A stretch of DNA of 64,000 nucleotides from Rhizobium sp. Leaf306 (GCF_001423425.1 NZ_LMNX01000001.1:330970-394969), one strand, 5' to 3'; positions 36,256-44,980 are shown, numbered from the stretch's first letter. Numbers and translations: made by a program. Notes: generated by a model not told the origin, from the letters alone.

Positions 36256-36894
36256 TCACCCGTGATCTTCTCTGCGGCCCGCCGCATCTTGCGCTGGCTG
36301 GGTTCCTCCGGCTGGAAGCCTTTGCGCCACCCATCCCGGTGGGCCATCGCGTTTCCAGGCTTCGAAATACCCAAAGGCTGTTTCATTGGCGCGATCCTCG
36401 ATCATCCGGACGAAGCGGGCCTTCGCCTCTTCGTATCCGCCGGCATCGGCCAGCCGGTCGGCCTCCACCTGCCGGTCGCGGGACAGCTGACGCTGCAGCG
36501 CATCGACCTTTTCCAGCGTGCGCATGATCAGGCTCATCGCATCGGTCGCCGCCTTCACATCGGCTCGCGCCAGTTTCTGCGCCGCCTCGTTGCCGTCAGC
36601 TGACACCGCGTCGTCGGCCTCGCTGGACAACAGCCCGGACGCCGCTTCCCGCATCTTGCGGAACGTGGCGAACTGCTGGCGCATCTCCGCCGTCATCTCG
36701 TTCAGAAGCTGCCGCAGTTCATCTGCGGGCTTCAGCTCGGTTTCCGCAGACTTGATCTCCAGCAGAACGTTTCGAACCGTCTCTTCCAGTTCGGCATCCT
36801 GCGTCACGTCGTCATCCGCGTCGTAAAGCGGTTCGTCCGTCCACAGGCCGAACAGGTCTGGATCAAGACCGGCGAGAGTATCGGAACGGTTCAT
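36256..36894 (-). CDS. GTA g1-like small terminase (TerS)
   Basis: A 212-residue, mostly helical, charged protein with long coiled-coil stretches (for example ELRQLLNEMTAEMRQQFATF) and a C-terminal segment FGYFEAWKRDGPPGWVAQ. In RcGTA the first gene, g1, was shown to encode the small terminase, which pairs with TerL. ATG 36894 has GGAGATCT upstream and starts after the leader. The name follows from position and helical make-up; sequence conservation of TerS is low. Confidence 0.7.
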   Translation of the reverse strand: MNRSDTLAGLDPDLFGLWTDEPLYDADDDVTQDAELEETVRNVLLEIKSAETELKPADELRQLLNEMTAEMRQQFATFRKMREAASGLLSSEADDAVSADGNEAAQKLARADVKAATDAMSLIMRTLEKVDALQRQLSRDRQVEADRLADAGGYEEAKARFVRMIEDRANETAFGYFEAWKRDGPPGWVAQRLPAGGTQPAQDAAGRREDHG

Positions 36895-36968
36895 GGCAGA
36901 TCTCCACAGCCGAAAACCCGCCGCGCCGGCTTGCCGTCGCACGTTCGGTTTCGATATCGATGTCCTGG

Positions 36969-37062
36969 AAAAAAAGAGGGCCCGGAGGTCAATCCGAGCC
37001 CTGACTGGAAGCCTTGCGGCGGTCGGGGCGTGAAGCCTCTCCCGACGCAACTCTTCGACTAT
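36969..37062 (-). ncRNA. Predicted small RNA or attenuated leader in front of the GTA cluster
   Basis: A sigma70-like promoter (37069-37097) and a rho-independent terminator frame about 95 nt on the minus strand. The predicted RNA has a first hairpin GTCGGG...CCCGAC (37022-37046) and an end hairpin AGGGC(T)CGGA...TCCG(G)GCCCT (36977-37002) followed by seven T. The terminator may also end selO transcripts. If readthrough is regulated, this would be the control point for the GTA message. I do not recognise an RNA family. Confidence 0.55.
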
Positions 37063-37068
37063 GCCTAA

Positions 37069-37097
37069 ACACTACCCGACAACCGTCACGCCGTCAA
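37069..37097 (-). promoter_or_regulatory. Sigma70-like promoter upstream of the GTA cluster
   Basis: On the minus strand TTGACG (-35), a 17-bp spacer and TAGTGT (-10). It lies 46 bp beyond the selO stop and points toward TerS. Confidence 0.6.
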
Positions 37098-37142
37098 GGA
37101 TTAAATTCCTATCTCGAAAATTTTACCAGAGCAGCTTCTCGC

Positions 37143-38603
37143 TCACGTCCCGCAGAAGGTGCGCGCAACCTTCTGTTCCGCCGTCGGCGCAATCGCGTAG
37201 TCGGCAAATTCCGGCCGCTCTTCGAACGGTTTTTCGAGCGCCTCCACCAGCTTTTCAAAGAAGCTGAAATCACCGTAATTGGCAGCCGCGATGGCTTCCT
37301 CGATCCGGTGGTTGCGGGCGATCAGCCACGGATTGACGCCGCGCATCTCTGTTGCCACGTCCGCCGGGCTGCGGCCTTCCTCGGCCAGGCGCTCGTTCCA
37401 TTTCGGCAACCATTCCCGCAGCTTGGCCGGATCCGCGAAACAGGCGAGCAGGTCGTCGTCGTGTCCTTCCGCGGCGTTGCAGAGCGCTCGGAACGTCCGC
37501 GTGAAATCCGCTTCGTTTTCCTCCATCGCAGAAAGCAGTCCCTGCACGAGATCGCCATCACCGTCGCGCGCGGTGACCAGACCGAGCTTTGCGCGGAACA
37601 CCTCGATCCAGTGCGCCTGGAACGTGTCGCCGAATGCCTTCAGGACAGAATTGGCGGCTCCCACCGCCTTTTCTTCGTCGGCATCGATCAGCGGCACCAG
37701 CGCCTCGGCAAGCCTTGCGATGTTCCACTGGCCGATGCCCGGCTGGTTGCGATAGGCGTAGCGTCCCTGCCGATCAATCGAGGAAAACACCTTCATCGGG
37801 TTGTATTCGTCGAGAAAGGCGCAAGGACCGAAATCGATCGTCTCGCCTGAAATCGTCATGTTGTCGGTGTTCATCACACCATGGATGAAACCGACGCCGA
37901 GCCAGCGGGCAATCAGCACCGCCTGCCGGTCCGCCACGGCCTGCAACAGCGCCAGATACGGGTTCTGCGCCCCCATCAGGTCAGGGTAATGCCGCTCGAT
38001 CACGTAGTTCGCCAGCGTCCGCACGCCCTCGGTATCGCCGCGGGCGGCAAAGAACTGGAACGTGCCCACTCGCACATGGCTTGCCGCGACCCGCACGAAC
38101 ACTGCGCCCTGCTGCTCCTGCTCGCGCTGAACGAGCTCACCGGTCGAAACCGCCGCCAGGGCCCGCGTCGCCGGTATGCCCAGCGCATGCATGGCCTCGG
38201 ACACGACATATTCGCGGATGACCGGCCCAAGCGCTGCCCGCCCGTCACCACGGCGCGAAAACGGCGTCGGCCCCGCGCCCTTCCACTGGATGTCGCGGCG
38301 CTGTCCGGCACGGTCCATGACCTCGCCGATCAGGATCGCCCGCCCATCGCCGAGCTGCGGTACAAAATTGCCGAACTGGTGCCCAGCATAGGCCATGGCG
38401 AGAGGCGATGCCCCCTGCGGCACGACATTGCCGGAAAGCACGGATGCCAGACGATCAGGATCCGAAAGATCCGCCTCGACGCCCAGTTCCGCTGCCAGCT
38501 TCTGGTTGAACCTCAGAAGCTTCGGCCCCTCCACCGGCTCCGGGTAGACGGAAGCGAAGAACCGATCCGGCAGGCGGGCATAGGAATTGTCGAACTGGAA
38601 CAC
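37143..38603 (-). CDS. selO: Protein adenylyltransferase SelO (YdiU family)
   Basis: A 486-residue pseudokinase-fold enzyme that AMPylates proteins in oxidative-stress responses. It shows PLAMAYAGHQFGNFVPQLGDG, GRGAKP-like replaced by WKGAGPTPFSRRGDGRA, NTDNMTISGETIDFGPCAFLD-type metal-binding Asn/Asp (in NTDN and DFGP), and a C-terminal cysteine in the FCGT end that corresponds to the redox-active Cys/Sec site. Start is GTG 38603, with AAGGAG upstream. It is not part of the GTA but is the next gene upstream on the same strand. Confidence 0.94.
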   Translation of the reverse strand: MFQFDNSYARLPDRFFASVYPEPVEGPKLLRFNQKLAAELGVEADLSDPDRLASVLSGNVVPQGASPLAMAYAGHQFGNFVPQLGDGRAILIGEVMDRAGQRRDIQWKGAGPTPFSRRGDGRAALGPVIREYVVSEAMHALGIPATRALAAVSTGELVQREQEQQGAVFVRVAASHVRVGTFQFFAARGDTEGVRTLANYVIERHYPDLMGAQNPYLALLQAVADRQAVLIARWLGVGFIHGVMNTDNMTISGETIDFGPCAFLDEYNPMKVFSSIDRQGRYAYRNQPGIGQWNIARLAEALVPLIDADEEKAVGAANSVLKAFGDTFQAHWIEVFRAKLGLVTARDGDGDLVQGLLSAMEENEADFTRTFRALCNAAEGHDDDLLACFADPAKLREWLPKWNERLAEEGRSPADVATEMRGVNPWLIARNHRIEEAIAAANYGDFSFFEKLVEALEKPFEERPEFADYAIAPTAEQKVARTFCGT

Positions 38604-38710
38604 GGGATCTCTCCTTCGGCCCTTTCAGGGGCTTGGTCTCGGGTATGTGCTTGAGTCTGGTCTGTGGCGTATCCCCAATATGGGGTCTCGCGCCTGCGGA
38701 ACAAGCAAGA

Positions 38711-40108
38711 TCAGCCCTTATTGCCCGCCTTCAACCGCACCCCGAACCCGAGCAGAAACGTCACCAGCGCCGCGGCTGCGGACGTCCCGTAAAGCCAGTA
38801 GGCGACCTGCCCGGGATCGCCTTGCGACAACTGCCGTGTCAGCCCGGTCGCTGCCGCGATCATGCCGGCAAGCGCCGATCCGACGGCGTAGCCGGCCGTC
38901 GACATGGTCGGCAAAAGCGCGCTAGCCCGGTCACGCTCCTCGTCGCCGGCGGCCTCCATCGAGGCCTGGTTGATCGCCGCCCACGACAGACCGAAACCGG
39001 TGCCGATCGCCATCTGGCTCAGGACCACGAGCAGGATCTCCCGGACGTCGATCGATATCGCGATCATCAGGAAGCCCGCGAGCTGGAACAGCGGCCCGGC
39101 CCGCATCGCAAAGTGTCGTCCCTTCAGAGACTTGATCCGGCTGGAGGCCATCGCGACCGCGCTCCAGGTCAGTGCCATCGCCACCACGATATAGCCGACC
39201 GCCGCCGGTCCGATGCCCCAGACGTCGCGGATGATCAGAGCGAGATAGGTGGCACCAGACGCATGGCCCGCCGACATCAGGAACAGCATCCAGAACCCGT
39301 GGCCAAGCACCGATCCCAGCCTGAAAGCGCCAGCCGGAAACAACCGCGGCCCGAGCTTTCCATCCGTCGTCACGGTCAGCGACAGCGCCAGTGATCCCAG
39401 CACCAGACAGGCGACCTGCCAGCCGATCACCCCCGTTGCGGACGACAGTGCGAAAATGAAGGACGCAGTCACGCAGAGCGCTACGGCCAGAGGCGCAAAC
39501 GCGGCCTTTGCCGCGCTGCCGGTCTCGGGCGTCGTCAACAGCGTGAAAAGACCAAGCAGGATGAGAAACGGCGTCACCGCCAGAAACGCGGCATGCCACG
39601 AAAACGCCTCTGCGAGCAGCCCCCCGATCAGCGGCCCGAGCAGAGCCGCGACCGCCCAGACGGTTGCCTCCACCGCAAATACCTTCGCCGTCACCGCGGA
39701 CGAGAAATTGGCCGGGATGAGGCTGTAGCAGATTGCCACGATCAGACCGTCGGCAATCCCCTGCAACAGTCTGCCCGCAACGATAAAGAAAAAGCTCGGT
39801 GCCAGAACCGCCATCAGACCGCCCAGCGAAAACAGCGCCATGGACCAGAACAGGCTGGATTTCACACCCAACCGATCGCGGAGATAGGCAGCACTGGTGC
39901 CGCCGGCGATCGAACCGATGAAATAGAGGCTGTAGACCCAGCTGAACCAGTCGCGCCCGCCAAGTTCGGCGGCGGCCAGCGGCATGGCGGCAACAATCGC
40001 GAACTGGTTGAAGGCATGCAACCCGATCCCGGCGGAAATCAGCCCCAGCATCAGGCCGTTCCGGCCGGACAAAAGCGTTTTCCATCCGGTGTCTGTTCTT
40101 GTCAGCAC
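38711..40108 (-). CDS. MFS drug/multidrug exporter-like transporter
   Basis: A 465-residue polytopic membrane protein of the MFS type with twelve or more helices. Motif-A-like YLRDRLGVKSSLFW follows helix 2, and the helix 4-5 region has GRLLQGIADGLIVAICYSLIP, which resembles drug:H+ antiporters of the DHA2 group. Substrate cannot be inferred. Next to it lie selO and, divergently, the beta-barrel protein gene. Confidence 0.88.
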   Translation of the reverse strand: MLTRTDTGWKTLLSGRNGLMLGLISAGIGLHAFNQFAIVAAMPLAAAELGGRDWFSWVYSLYFIGSIAGGTSAAYLRDRLGVKSSLFWSMALFSLGGLMAVLAPSFFFIVAGRLLQGIADGLIVAICYSLIPANFSSAVTAKVFAVEATVWAVAALLGPLIGGLLAEAFSWHAAFLAVTPFLILLGLFTLLTTPETGSAAKAAFAPLAVALCVTASFIFALSSATGVIGWQVACLVLGSLALSLTVTTDGKLGPRLFPAGAFRLGSVLGHGFWMLFLMSAGHASGATYLALIIRDVWGIGPAAVGYIVVAMALTWSAVAMASSRIKSLKGRHFAMRAGPLFQLAGFLMIAISIDVREILLVVLSQMAIGTGFGLSWAAINQASMEAAGDEERDRASALLPTMSTAGYAVGSALAGMIAAATGLTRQLSQGDPGQVAYWLYGTSAAAALVTFLLGFGVRLKAGNKG

Positions 40109-40289
40109 GGCATGCTCCTCGGTTCATCCGCAAGGCTTTCCCGACCGCAGCAGTGGCGGCGCAAAGTCCCCCGGTCAACGGTCAAGGATCGATTTTGGCG
40201 CGCGTGACATTTTAGCTACAGCTTTCCAAGCCGAACGCACTACATTGATCCTCATAACAAGCAGTCGTTGAAAACACGGAGAAATCATC

Positions 40290-40919
40290 ATGAGGAACAC
40301 ACTCGTTCTCGCCGCAGCTCTTGCAGCCGGCCTCTCGTCCGCAGCTCTCGCCGCCGATGCGGTTGAGACCATTCCGAGCGCGCCAGTCGCCTACGAAACA
40401 GCTCCGGCATTTTCCTGGTCCGGTCCTTACCTCGGTATCCACGGCGGATACGGCTGGGGCGATGCTGATATCGAAGGCGCTGGTTCCCAGAACTTCGACG
40501 GCGCCCGCATGGGTGGCTTCGTCGGCTACAACTGGCAGTTCTCCAACGGTTTCGTTGCCGGTGTTGAAGGCGACGTCAACTACGACTGGAACAACGACGA
40601 TGTCGCCGCTGGCGTCGATGCCGAAAGCGGCTTCTCCGGTTCGGCCCGTGCGCGTCTCGGTTACGCCATGGACCGCACCCTGATCTACGCAGCAGGCGGC
40701 TGGACAGCCACCAATGTTGAAGTCGACACGCCGGTTGGCGACGACGACGACACGCTGCACGGCTGGACCATCGGCGCTGGCGTCGATCACGCATTCACCG
40801 ACAACCTGTTCGGCCGCGTCGAGTATCGCTACAACGACTACGGCAACGGCAACCTCGCCGGCGCTGATGTCGACTTCAACCAGCACGTCGTGCAGGTTGG
40901 CCTCGGCGTGAAGTTCTGA
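40290..40919 (+). CDS. Outer-membrane beta-barrel protein, Omp25/RopB-like
   Basis: A 209-residue protein with a signal peptide (LVLAAALAAGLSSAALA) and an eight-stranded barrel pattern: WSGPYLGIHGGYGWGDA, GARMGGFVGYNWQF-like strands, GFVAGVEGDVNY, FGRVEYRYNDYG and the C-terminal VQVGLGVKF ending in Phe, the BAM signal. Related Omp25/RopB proteins are abundant and affect envelope integrity in Rhizobiales. ACGGAGA precedes the ATG. A terminator follows. Codon use is strongly biased, in line with high expression. Confidence 0.9.
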   Translation: MRNTLVLAAALAAGLSSAALAADAVETIPSAPVAYETAPAFSWSGPYLGIHGGYGWGDADIEGAGSQNFDGARMGGFVGYNWQFSNGFVAGVEGDVNYDWNNDDVAAGVDAESGFSGSARARLGYAMDRTLIYAAGGWTATNVEVDTPVGDDDDTLHGWTIGAGVDHAFTDNLFGRVEYRYNDYGNGNLAGADVDFNQHVVQVGLGVKF

Positions 40920-40948
40920 TCGCGTCAAGCATCTGATTGTATAAGGAG

Positions 40949-40977
40949 AAGGCTGCCGCTCGCGCGGTGGCCTTTTT
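40949..40977 (+). terminator. Terminator after the beta-barrel gene
   Basis: AGGC-tg-CCGC-tcgc-GCGG-tg-GCCT hairpin followed by TTTTT, 30 bp after the stop. Confidence 0.85.
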
Positions 40978-41187
40978 CTTTGGAACTTGCTCTTCAGGGA
41001 TTTCGACCACTGTCCCGGCCATCATCACGGCAGGATTAGGCTCCCGTTGCGAGAGGTTCGCTTAACTTTACTGTATTAGACGGGACTTGTCGGCTCTTTG
41101 CCCGTGGTCCTGCCAATGACGTCGTGCGCGACGTAAATCAGCCGGGTTGCAGTTTCGTGTTTTGACTATTTTCGGAAGTTTCTGCGC

Positions 41188-43107
41188 ATGCCGTTTTCCC
41201 CATCGTCTCGCGGGGCAGACCCCGAGAACCGCAAAGGGCTAGGCCGCCGCACCAGACACGGCCTTGGCCCAGCTCTGGCGACACCTGCGGCGGTATTGGG
41301 CTTCGGTGCGTTTCTGGCACTTTTCGGCTGGGCGGAATATTCCAACTGGAAGACACAGGTCGCACGGGTCGAAGCGGCACTGGAACAGACGGCCGAAGCA
41401 ATTACCCAGCATGCCGACGACGTGGTGGAAATGTCGCGGCTGCCGCTCGCAAGCCTGATCTCCAAGATCGAGGAGAAAGACGGCGAGGCCGATCTCGCCC
41501 AGGCGATCGACGCGCTGATGAAGCGCCAGCTCAGTGCGTCGCCCACACTCGATACGCTCTCCTATCTCAATGCCGATGGCCAGATGGTTGCGACCTCGTC
41601 GGCAACACGCCCCGCCGGGGTCTCCTACCAGGACCGCGACTATTTCAAGTTCCACAAGGCCAGCCCCTTCCCGCTCCCGGTCCTTGGCAAGCCCATCCTC
41701 AGCCGGCTGACCCAGACCTGGGTCCTGCCGATCTCGCAGAAGGTGATTTTGCCGGACGGCACGTTCGGCGGGGTTGTGGTCTCCACCATCAAGGTCAACC
41801 ATTTCGTCAATTTCTTCAGCCGCTACGATATCGGGTCCGACGCCTCCTTCCTGCTCGTTCGCGGAGATGGCGTGGTTCTCGCCCGCGCGCCCATGGCCGA
41901 CAGCATTCTCGGCCAGGACATGTCCAAGAGCGACCTGTTTGCCCATGTCCGCCAGACCCGCGTCGGCGCCTTTCATTACCAGTCACCGATCGACCAGACG
42001 GCGCGGGCGGGTGGCTTTCACCAGAGCCAGCTGACCGGCCTGGTGGCGCTCGCGGCCGCATCGGAATGGCAGGTGCTGATCTCCTGGGCGTCGACCGCGA
42101 GGACGCGCTGGATCTATGCGGCGATCCTTCTCATCGCGGCCGGGTTCGCCACGGTCTACTGGCGCCGCCAGATGCAATTGCGCCAGGAGCGCGAAGCGCT
42201 GGTCGCCGCGCGCGAAGCGGAGTTCCGCCTGCTCGCTGAATCCTCCAGCGACCTCATCACCCGGTTCGATGAACACGGCATCCGCGAATATGTCTCGCCC
42301 TCCTCGATCGGCATCCTCGGGCTCGAGCCAGAGGACCTGATCGGCCGCAGCATCTTTGCCGGCATGGCCGAAGATACCGAATTCCTGGTGCGCCAGGCAA
42401 CGGAGCGTCTCGGCAGCGGGCCTGGTCATGAGAAATTCCTGATTCGCCACGTCAAGCCCGACGGCGAGGAAGTATGGCTGGAAACGGCGATGAGCCGTCT
42501 GCCGGCTTCGCATCCGGCCCAGGCGCCGCGGGTGGTTGCGATCACCCGCGATGTCAGCCGCCACAAGCGCGCACAGGATGAGCTCGATCTTCTTGCCAAT
42601 ACCGACGACCTGACACGGCTTGCCAACCGGCGTTTCTTCAACGCCCGGTTCGAGGCGATGGTCACTGCGGCGAACCGTTCGATGACGCCGCTGTCGCTGC
42701 TGATGATCGACGCCGACCGTTTCAAGCTTTTCAACGACACCTATGGCCACGCGGCCGGTGACGAATGCCTGCGCGCGATCGCACAGGTGGTACGGTCAAC
42801 CGTCATCCGCCCCGGCGATGTCTGCGCCCGCTATGGTGGCGAGGAAGTGGCGGTGCTGCTCGCCGCAACCGACGCGAAGGCCGCGCATGCCATCGCCGAA
42901 AGCATCCGCGTGGGCGTCGAAGAGATCGGCTTGGAACACGGCAGAAACCCACCCTCCAACCGCGCCACGATCAGCGTCGGCCTCGCCACGCTCATCCCCG
43001 GCCAGGACCTCGTTACAACCTCGCAAGCCCTCTTCAAGCGCGCCGACGAAGCCCTCTACAACGCCAAGGCTGCAGGCCGAAACCGGGTGGAGACGGCGGG
43101 GAGCTAA
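41188..43107 (+). CDS. Membrane diguanylate cyclase with Cache-like sensor and PAS domain
   Basis: A 639-residue protein: first membrane helix (AVLGFGAFLALFGWAEY), a large periplasmic double-Cache-type sensor (residues about 55-300, with SYLNADGQMVATSSA and YQDRDYFKFHK), second helix (WIYAAILLIAAGFATVYW), PAS (LITRFDEHGIREYVSPSSI) and GGDEF. The active loop reads RYGGEEVAVLL, so the fourth position is E and the last is V instead of F; GGEEx loops are often active. The RPGD five residues before it is a product-inhibition I-site. Expected product: cyclic di-GMP. Ligand unknown. Confidence 0.92.
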   Translation: MPFSPSSRGADPENRKGLGRRTRHGLGPALATPAAVLGFGAFLALFGWAEYSNWKTQVARVEAALEQTAEAITQHADDVVEMSRLPLASLISKIEEKDGEADLAQAIDALMKRQLSASPTLDTLSYLNADGQMVATSSATRPAGVSYQDRDYFKFHKASPFPLPVLGKPILSRLTQTWVLPISQKVILPDGTFGGVVVSTIKVNHFVNFFSRYDIGSDASFLLVRGDGVVLARAPMADSILGQDMSKSDLFAHVRQTRVGAFHYQSPIDQTARAGGFHQSQLTGLVALAAASEWQVLISWASTARTRWIYAAILLIAAGFATVYWRRQMQLRQEREALVAAREAEFRLLAESSSDLITRFDEHGIREYVSPSSIGILGLEPEDLIGRSIFAGMAEDTEFLVRQATERLGSGPGHEKFLIRHVKPDGEEVWLETAMSRLPASHPAQAPRVVAITRDVSRHKRAQDELDLLANTDDLTRLANRRFFNARFEAMVTAANRSMTPLSLLMIDADRFKLFNDTYGHAAGDECLRAIAQVVRSTVIRPGDVCARYGGEEVAVLLAATDAKAAHAIAESIRVGVEEIGLEHGRNPPSNRATISVGLATLIPGQDLVTTSQALFKRADEALYNAKAAGRNRVETAGS

Positions 43108-43131
43108 GCCCCGCCCAATCCGCGACGCCCC

Positions 43132-44358
43132 TTACGCCGGCAGTCCCTGCCAGCCGTGGATGCCGACATAGAGGCCGACGGCGATGATGAGGAGGCTGGA
43201 GACATAAGGCGCGCGACGGGCAACTGTCGAAAACCAGCTCCAGCGCGACGTGGCGTGACGCACGCTCAGCGCAGCAACGGCCCCGACGGTCACCAGCGTG
43301 ATTGCAAGGCCGATGGAAAAGCACATGACCAGCACGAAGCCGAGCGTGAACTCCTTGAGCTGCAGGCAGAGAAGCAGAACCGTGATGGCGGCTGGGCACG
43401 GGATGAGACCTCCGGTCAGACCGAACAGAACGATCTGCCATGTGGTCACCTTGCGGTCGGCGAACCGGCGACGAATGTCGTTGGCATGCGCCATTTCATG
43501 GGCATCCTGATACCCGTCCGTCGCCACGTCTAGCCCCTGCATCTCGGCGTGGTCATGGTCGTGGCCTTCCGTGAAGGACAGGTCGTAGTCATGGGTATGG
43601 TTGCCGTGGCCAAGGCTCAGGCTTGCGACGAACGCATGCGGCTCGGGAATGTCCGTGGTCGACTGCAGATATCCGCCCTGATCGGCAAAGACGAAGGCCT
43701 GCCGCGATCCATCCGGGCGCTGTGTCGTGACGACGACATCGGACGCCGTCCAGCCGTGGCCGCGCTCGGAGCGAAAACGCCAGACAGGCGCAACGCCGTC
43801 TTCGAAGATTTCGAGCGTGACGATGCCGTGCCCGGTATCGACCCGCGTGATGTCACCGTGGCCTGCGGCATGCCCCTGCGCTGAACCGTGGTCATGTGCG
43901 CCGTGATGGGCGCCGTGATGGCCGTCGTGGCCATGGCCACCGTGGTGGCCGTGATGACCGTCATGCCCATGCGAGCCATCATGCCCGTGGGCGGCAGCGG
44001 CCTTTCCCATCTGCTGATCCTGCCATGTTCGCCACAGCATCCAGAGTGCGATCGCAATGATGACCGCCGCGGAAACAAGCTGGAAATAGGGTTCGGAAGC
44101 TTCGGCATCCATGCCCTGCCAGAGATACATGCCCGCAAAGGCGATGCCCCAGACGACGATCGTGTGCGAGATCGTCGCGGCAAGACCGAGCAGCACCGCC
44201 TGCGTGACCGTCCCCCTCACCGCAACGATAAAGGCTGCCATCATCGTCTTCGAATGGCCCGGCTCCAAGCCGTGCAAGGCCCCAAGCAGGATGGCGCTTG
44301 GAACAAACAGCCAGGCATGGGCAGATCCCTGCTGCAGGAGGTCGGCAAAATCAGGCAT
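43132..44358 (-). CDS. Nickel/cobalt exporter, NicO/RcnA family
   Basis: A 408-residue inner-membrane protein with six or seven helices, the HGLEPGHSKTMMAAFIV motif in the first part and LTGGLIPCPAAITVLLLC in the second, both typical of NicO/RcnA. Between them are two His-rich loops (HGHDGHHGHHGGHGHDGHHG in the first) that would bind Ni(II) or Co(II), and an extra domain of about 100 residues (EIFEDGVAPVWRFRSERGHG) seen in longer alphaproteobacterial members. It lies 26 bp downstream of the metal-responsive repressor. Confidence 0.92.
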   Translation of the reverse strand: MPDFADLLQQGSAHAWLFVPSAILLGALHGLEPGHSKTMMAAFIVAVRGTVTQAVLLGLAATISHTIVVWGIAFAGMYLWQGMDAEASEPYFQLVSAAVIIAIALWMLWRTWQDQQMGKAAAAHGHDGSHGHDGHHGHHGGHGHDGHHGAHHGAHDHGSAQGHAAGHGDITRVDTGHGIVTLEIFEDGVAPVWRFRSERGHGWTASDVVVTTQRPDGSRQAFVFADQGGYLQSTTDIPEPHAFVASLSLGHGNHTHDYDLSFTEGHDHDHAEMQGLDVATDGYQDAHEMAHANDIRRRFADRKVTTWQIVLFGLTGGLIPCPAAITVLLLCLQLKEFTLGFVLVMCFSIGLAITLVTVGAVAALSVRHATSRWSWFSTVARRAPYVSSLLIIAVGLYVGIHGWQGLPA

Positions 44359-44384
44359 GGAAATATCTCACGGGTATTTAGGTC

Positions 44385-44666
44385 TCAAAGGTATTTGGTG
44401 ATCGACTTGAACTCGTCGATGGAGTGGCGCTTCTCCCGATCGAGCGCGCCGATCGTGTCTTCGAGACAGTGGTCCAGATGGTCCTGGATCAGGGTGCGCT
44501 TGGCATTGGTGATCGCCTTTTCCACCGCATGCAGCTGCTGGGCGATGTCGAGACACGGCCTGCCGCCCTCGATCATGGCGATCACACTTTTGAGATGTCC
44601 CTCAGCCCGTTTCAGCCGCTTGACGATTTCGGGATGACTTTCGTGGACGTGATCGTGTTCTGTCAT
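44385..44666 (-). CDS. CsoR/RcnR-family metal-responsive repressor
   Basis: A 93-residue four-helix repressor. The metal site has Cys38, His63 and Cys67, the C-H-C set seen in CsoR (copper) and InrS (nickel) and not the C-H-H set of RcnR. The N-terminus is His-rich (HDHVHESH), as a fourth ligand would require for nickel or cobalt. Genes downstream encode a Ni/Co exporter, so nickel or cobalt is the likely signal. It would repress the operon via the G-tract palindrome just upstream. Confidence 0.88.
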   Translation of the reverse strand: MTEHDHVHESHPEIVKRLKRAEGHLKSVIAMIEGGRPCLDIAQQLHAVEKAITNAKRTLIQDHLDHCLEDTIGALDREKRHSIDEFKSITKYL

Positions 44667-44676
44667 GCGATAATCC

Positions 44677-44695
44677 TATCCCCCTGGAGGGGATA
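44677..44695. promoter_or_regulatory. Operator of the Ni/Co repressor
   Basis: TATCCCC-CTGGA-GGGGATA, a perfect 7+5+7 inverted repeat, 10 bp before the repressor start. C/G tracts flanked by AT are the known operator type of the CsoR/RcnR family. Confidence 0.75.
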
Positions 44696-44779
44696 AGGCA
44701 AGTATCTTCAGAACTGCTTTCATACGAGTTCCTCCAGCTCTCTGGGTGGAGGCTGCGAGCGTTGTGCCGTTAGCCTGGC

Positions 44780-44980
44780 TTACGACCGCCGGGCTTCCAG
44801 ACGTCTTTTGTCACGCTGGATATATTCGAAACCCATCTCTGTCAGTCGGAACTGGCGTTTCTGGAACTCGCCGCGGATGGTGATGAAGCCCTGCTCTTCG
44901 GCTTCGCTCAGCGTCTTCAAGCTGGTGCCCTTGGGCGGAGACTGCCATTCGAGGCCGTTGGCGCTGTGAAGCAATACCAT
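44780..44980 (-). CDS. Small protein of unknown function, winged-helix-like
   Basis: A 66-residue protein with SLKTLSEAEEQGFITIRGEF followed by RQFRLTEMGFEYIQRDKRR. The pattern (helix, short wing, RLTEMGxEYI) resembles the end of a MarR/PadR-type winged helix but it is too short for a full domain. No clear ribosome binding site close to the ATG; GGGAGA is about 20 nt upstream. I do not recognise the family. Confidence 0.5.
   Translation of the reverse strand: MVLLHSANGLEWQSPPKGTSLKTLSEAEEQGFITIRGEFQKRQFRLTEMGFEYIQRDKRRLEARRS

Noticed and set aside
36222-36386. N-terminal extension of TerL overlapping TerS by 131 bp
   Set aside because: The overlapping sequence is better explained as the end of TerS; conserved terminase sequence starts later. 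Not fully excluded.
18981-36894. Reading the cluster as an integrated prophage
   Set aside because: No integrase, repressor, replication or attachment sequences; gene order and protein types match RcGTA-like GTAs; codon use is like the host's.
38540-38560. YPEPVEGPK in SelO as a sign of an inserted repeat element
   Set aside because: Position and length match the normal SelO N-terminal segment; no flanking duplication is visible.
38673-38685. CCCCA-ATA-TGGGG palindrome between selO and the MFS gene
   Set aside because: Short, no T-run and no other support; it may be an operator but cannot be argued from the sequence alone.
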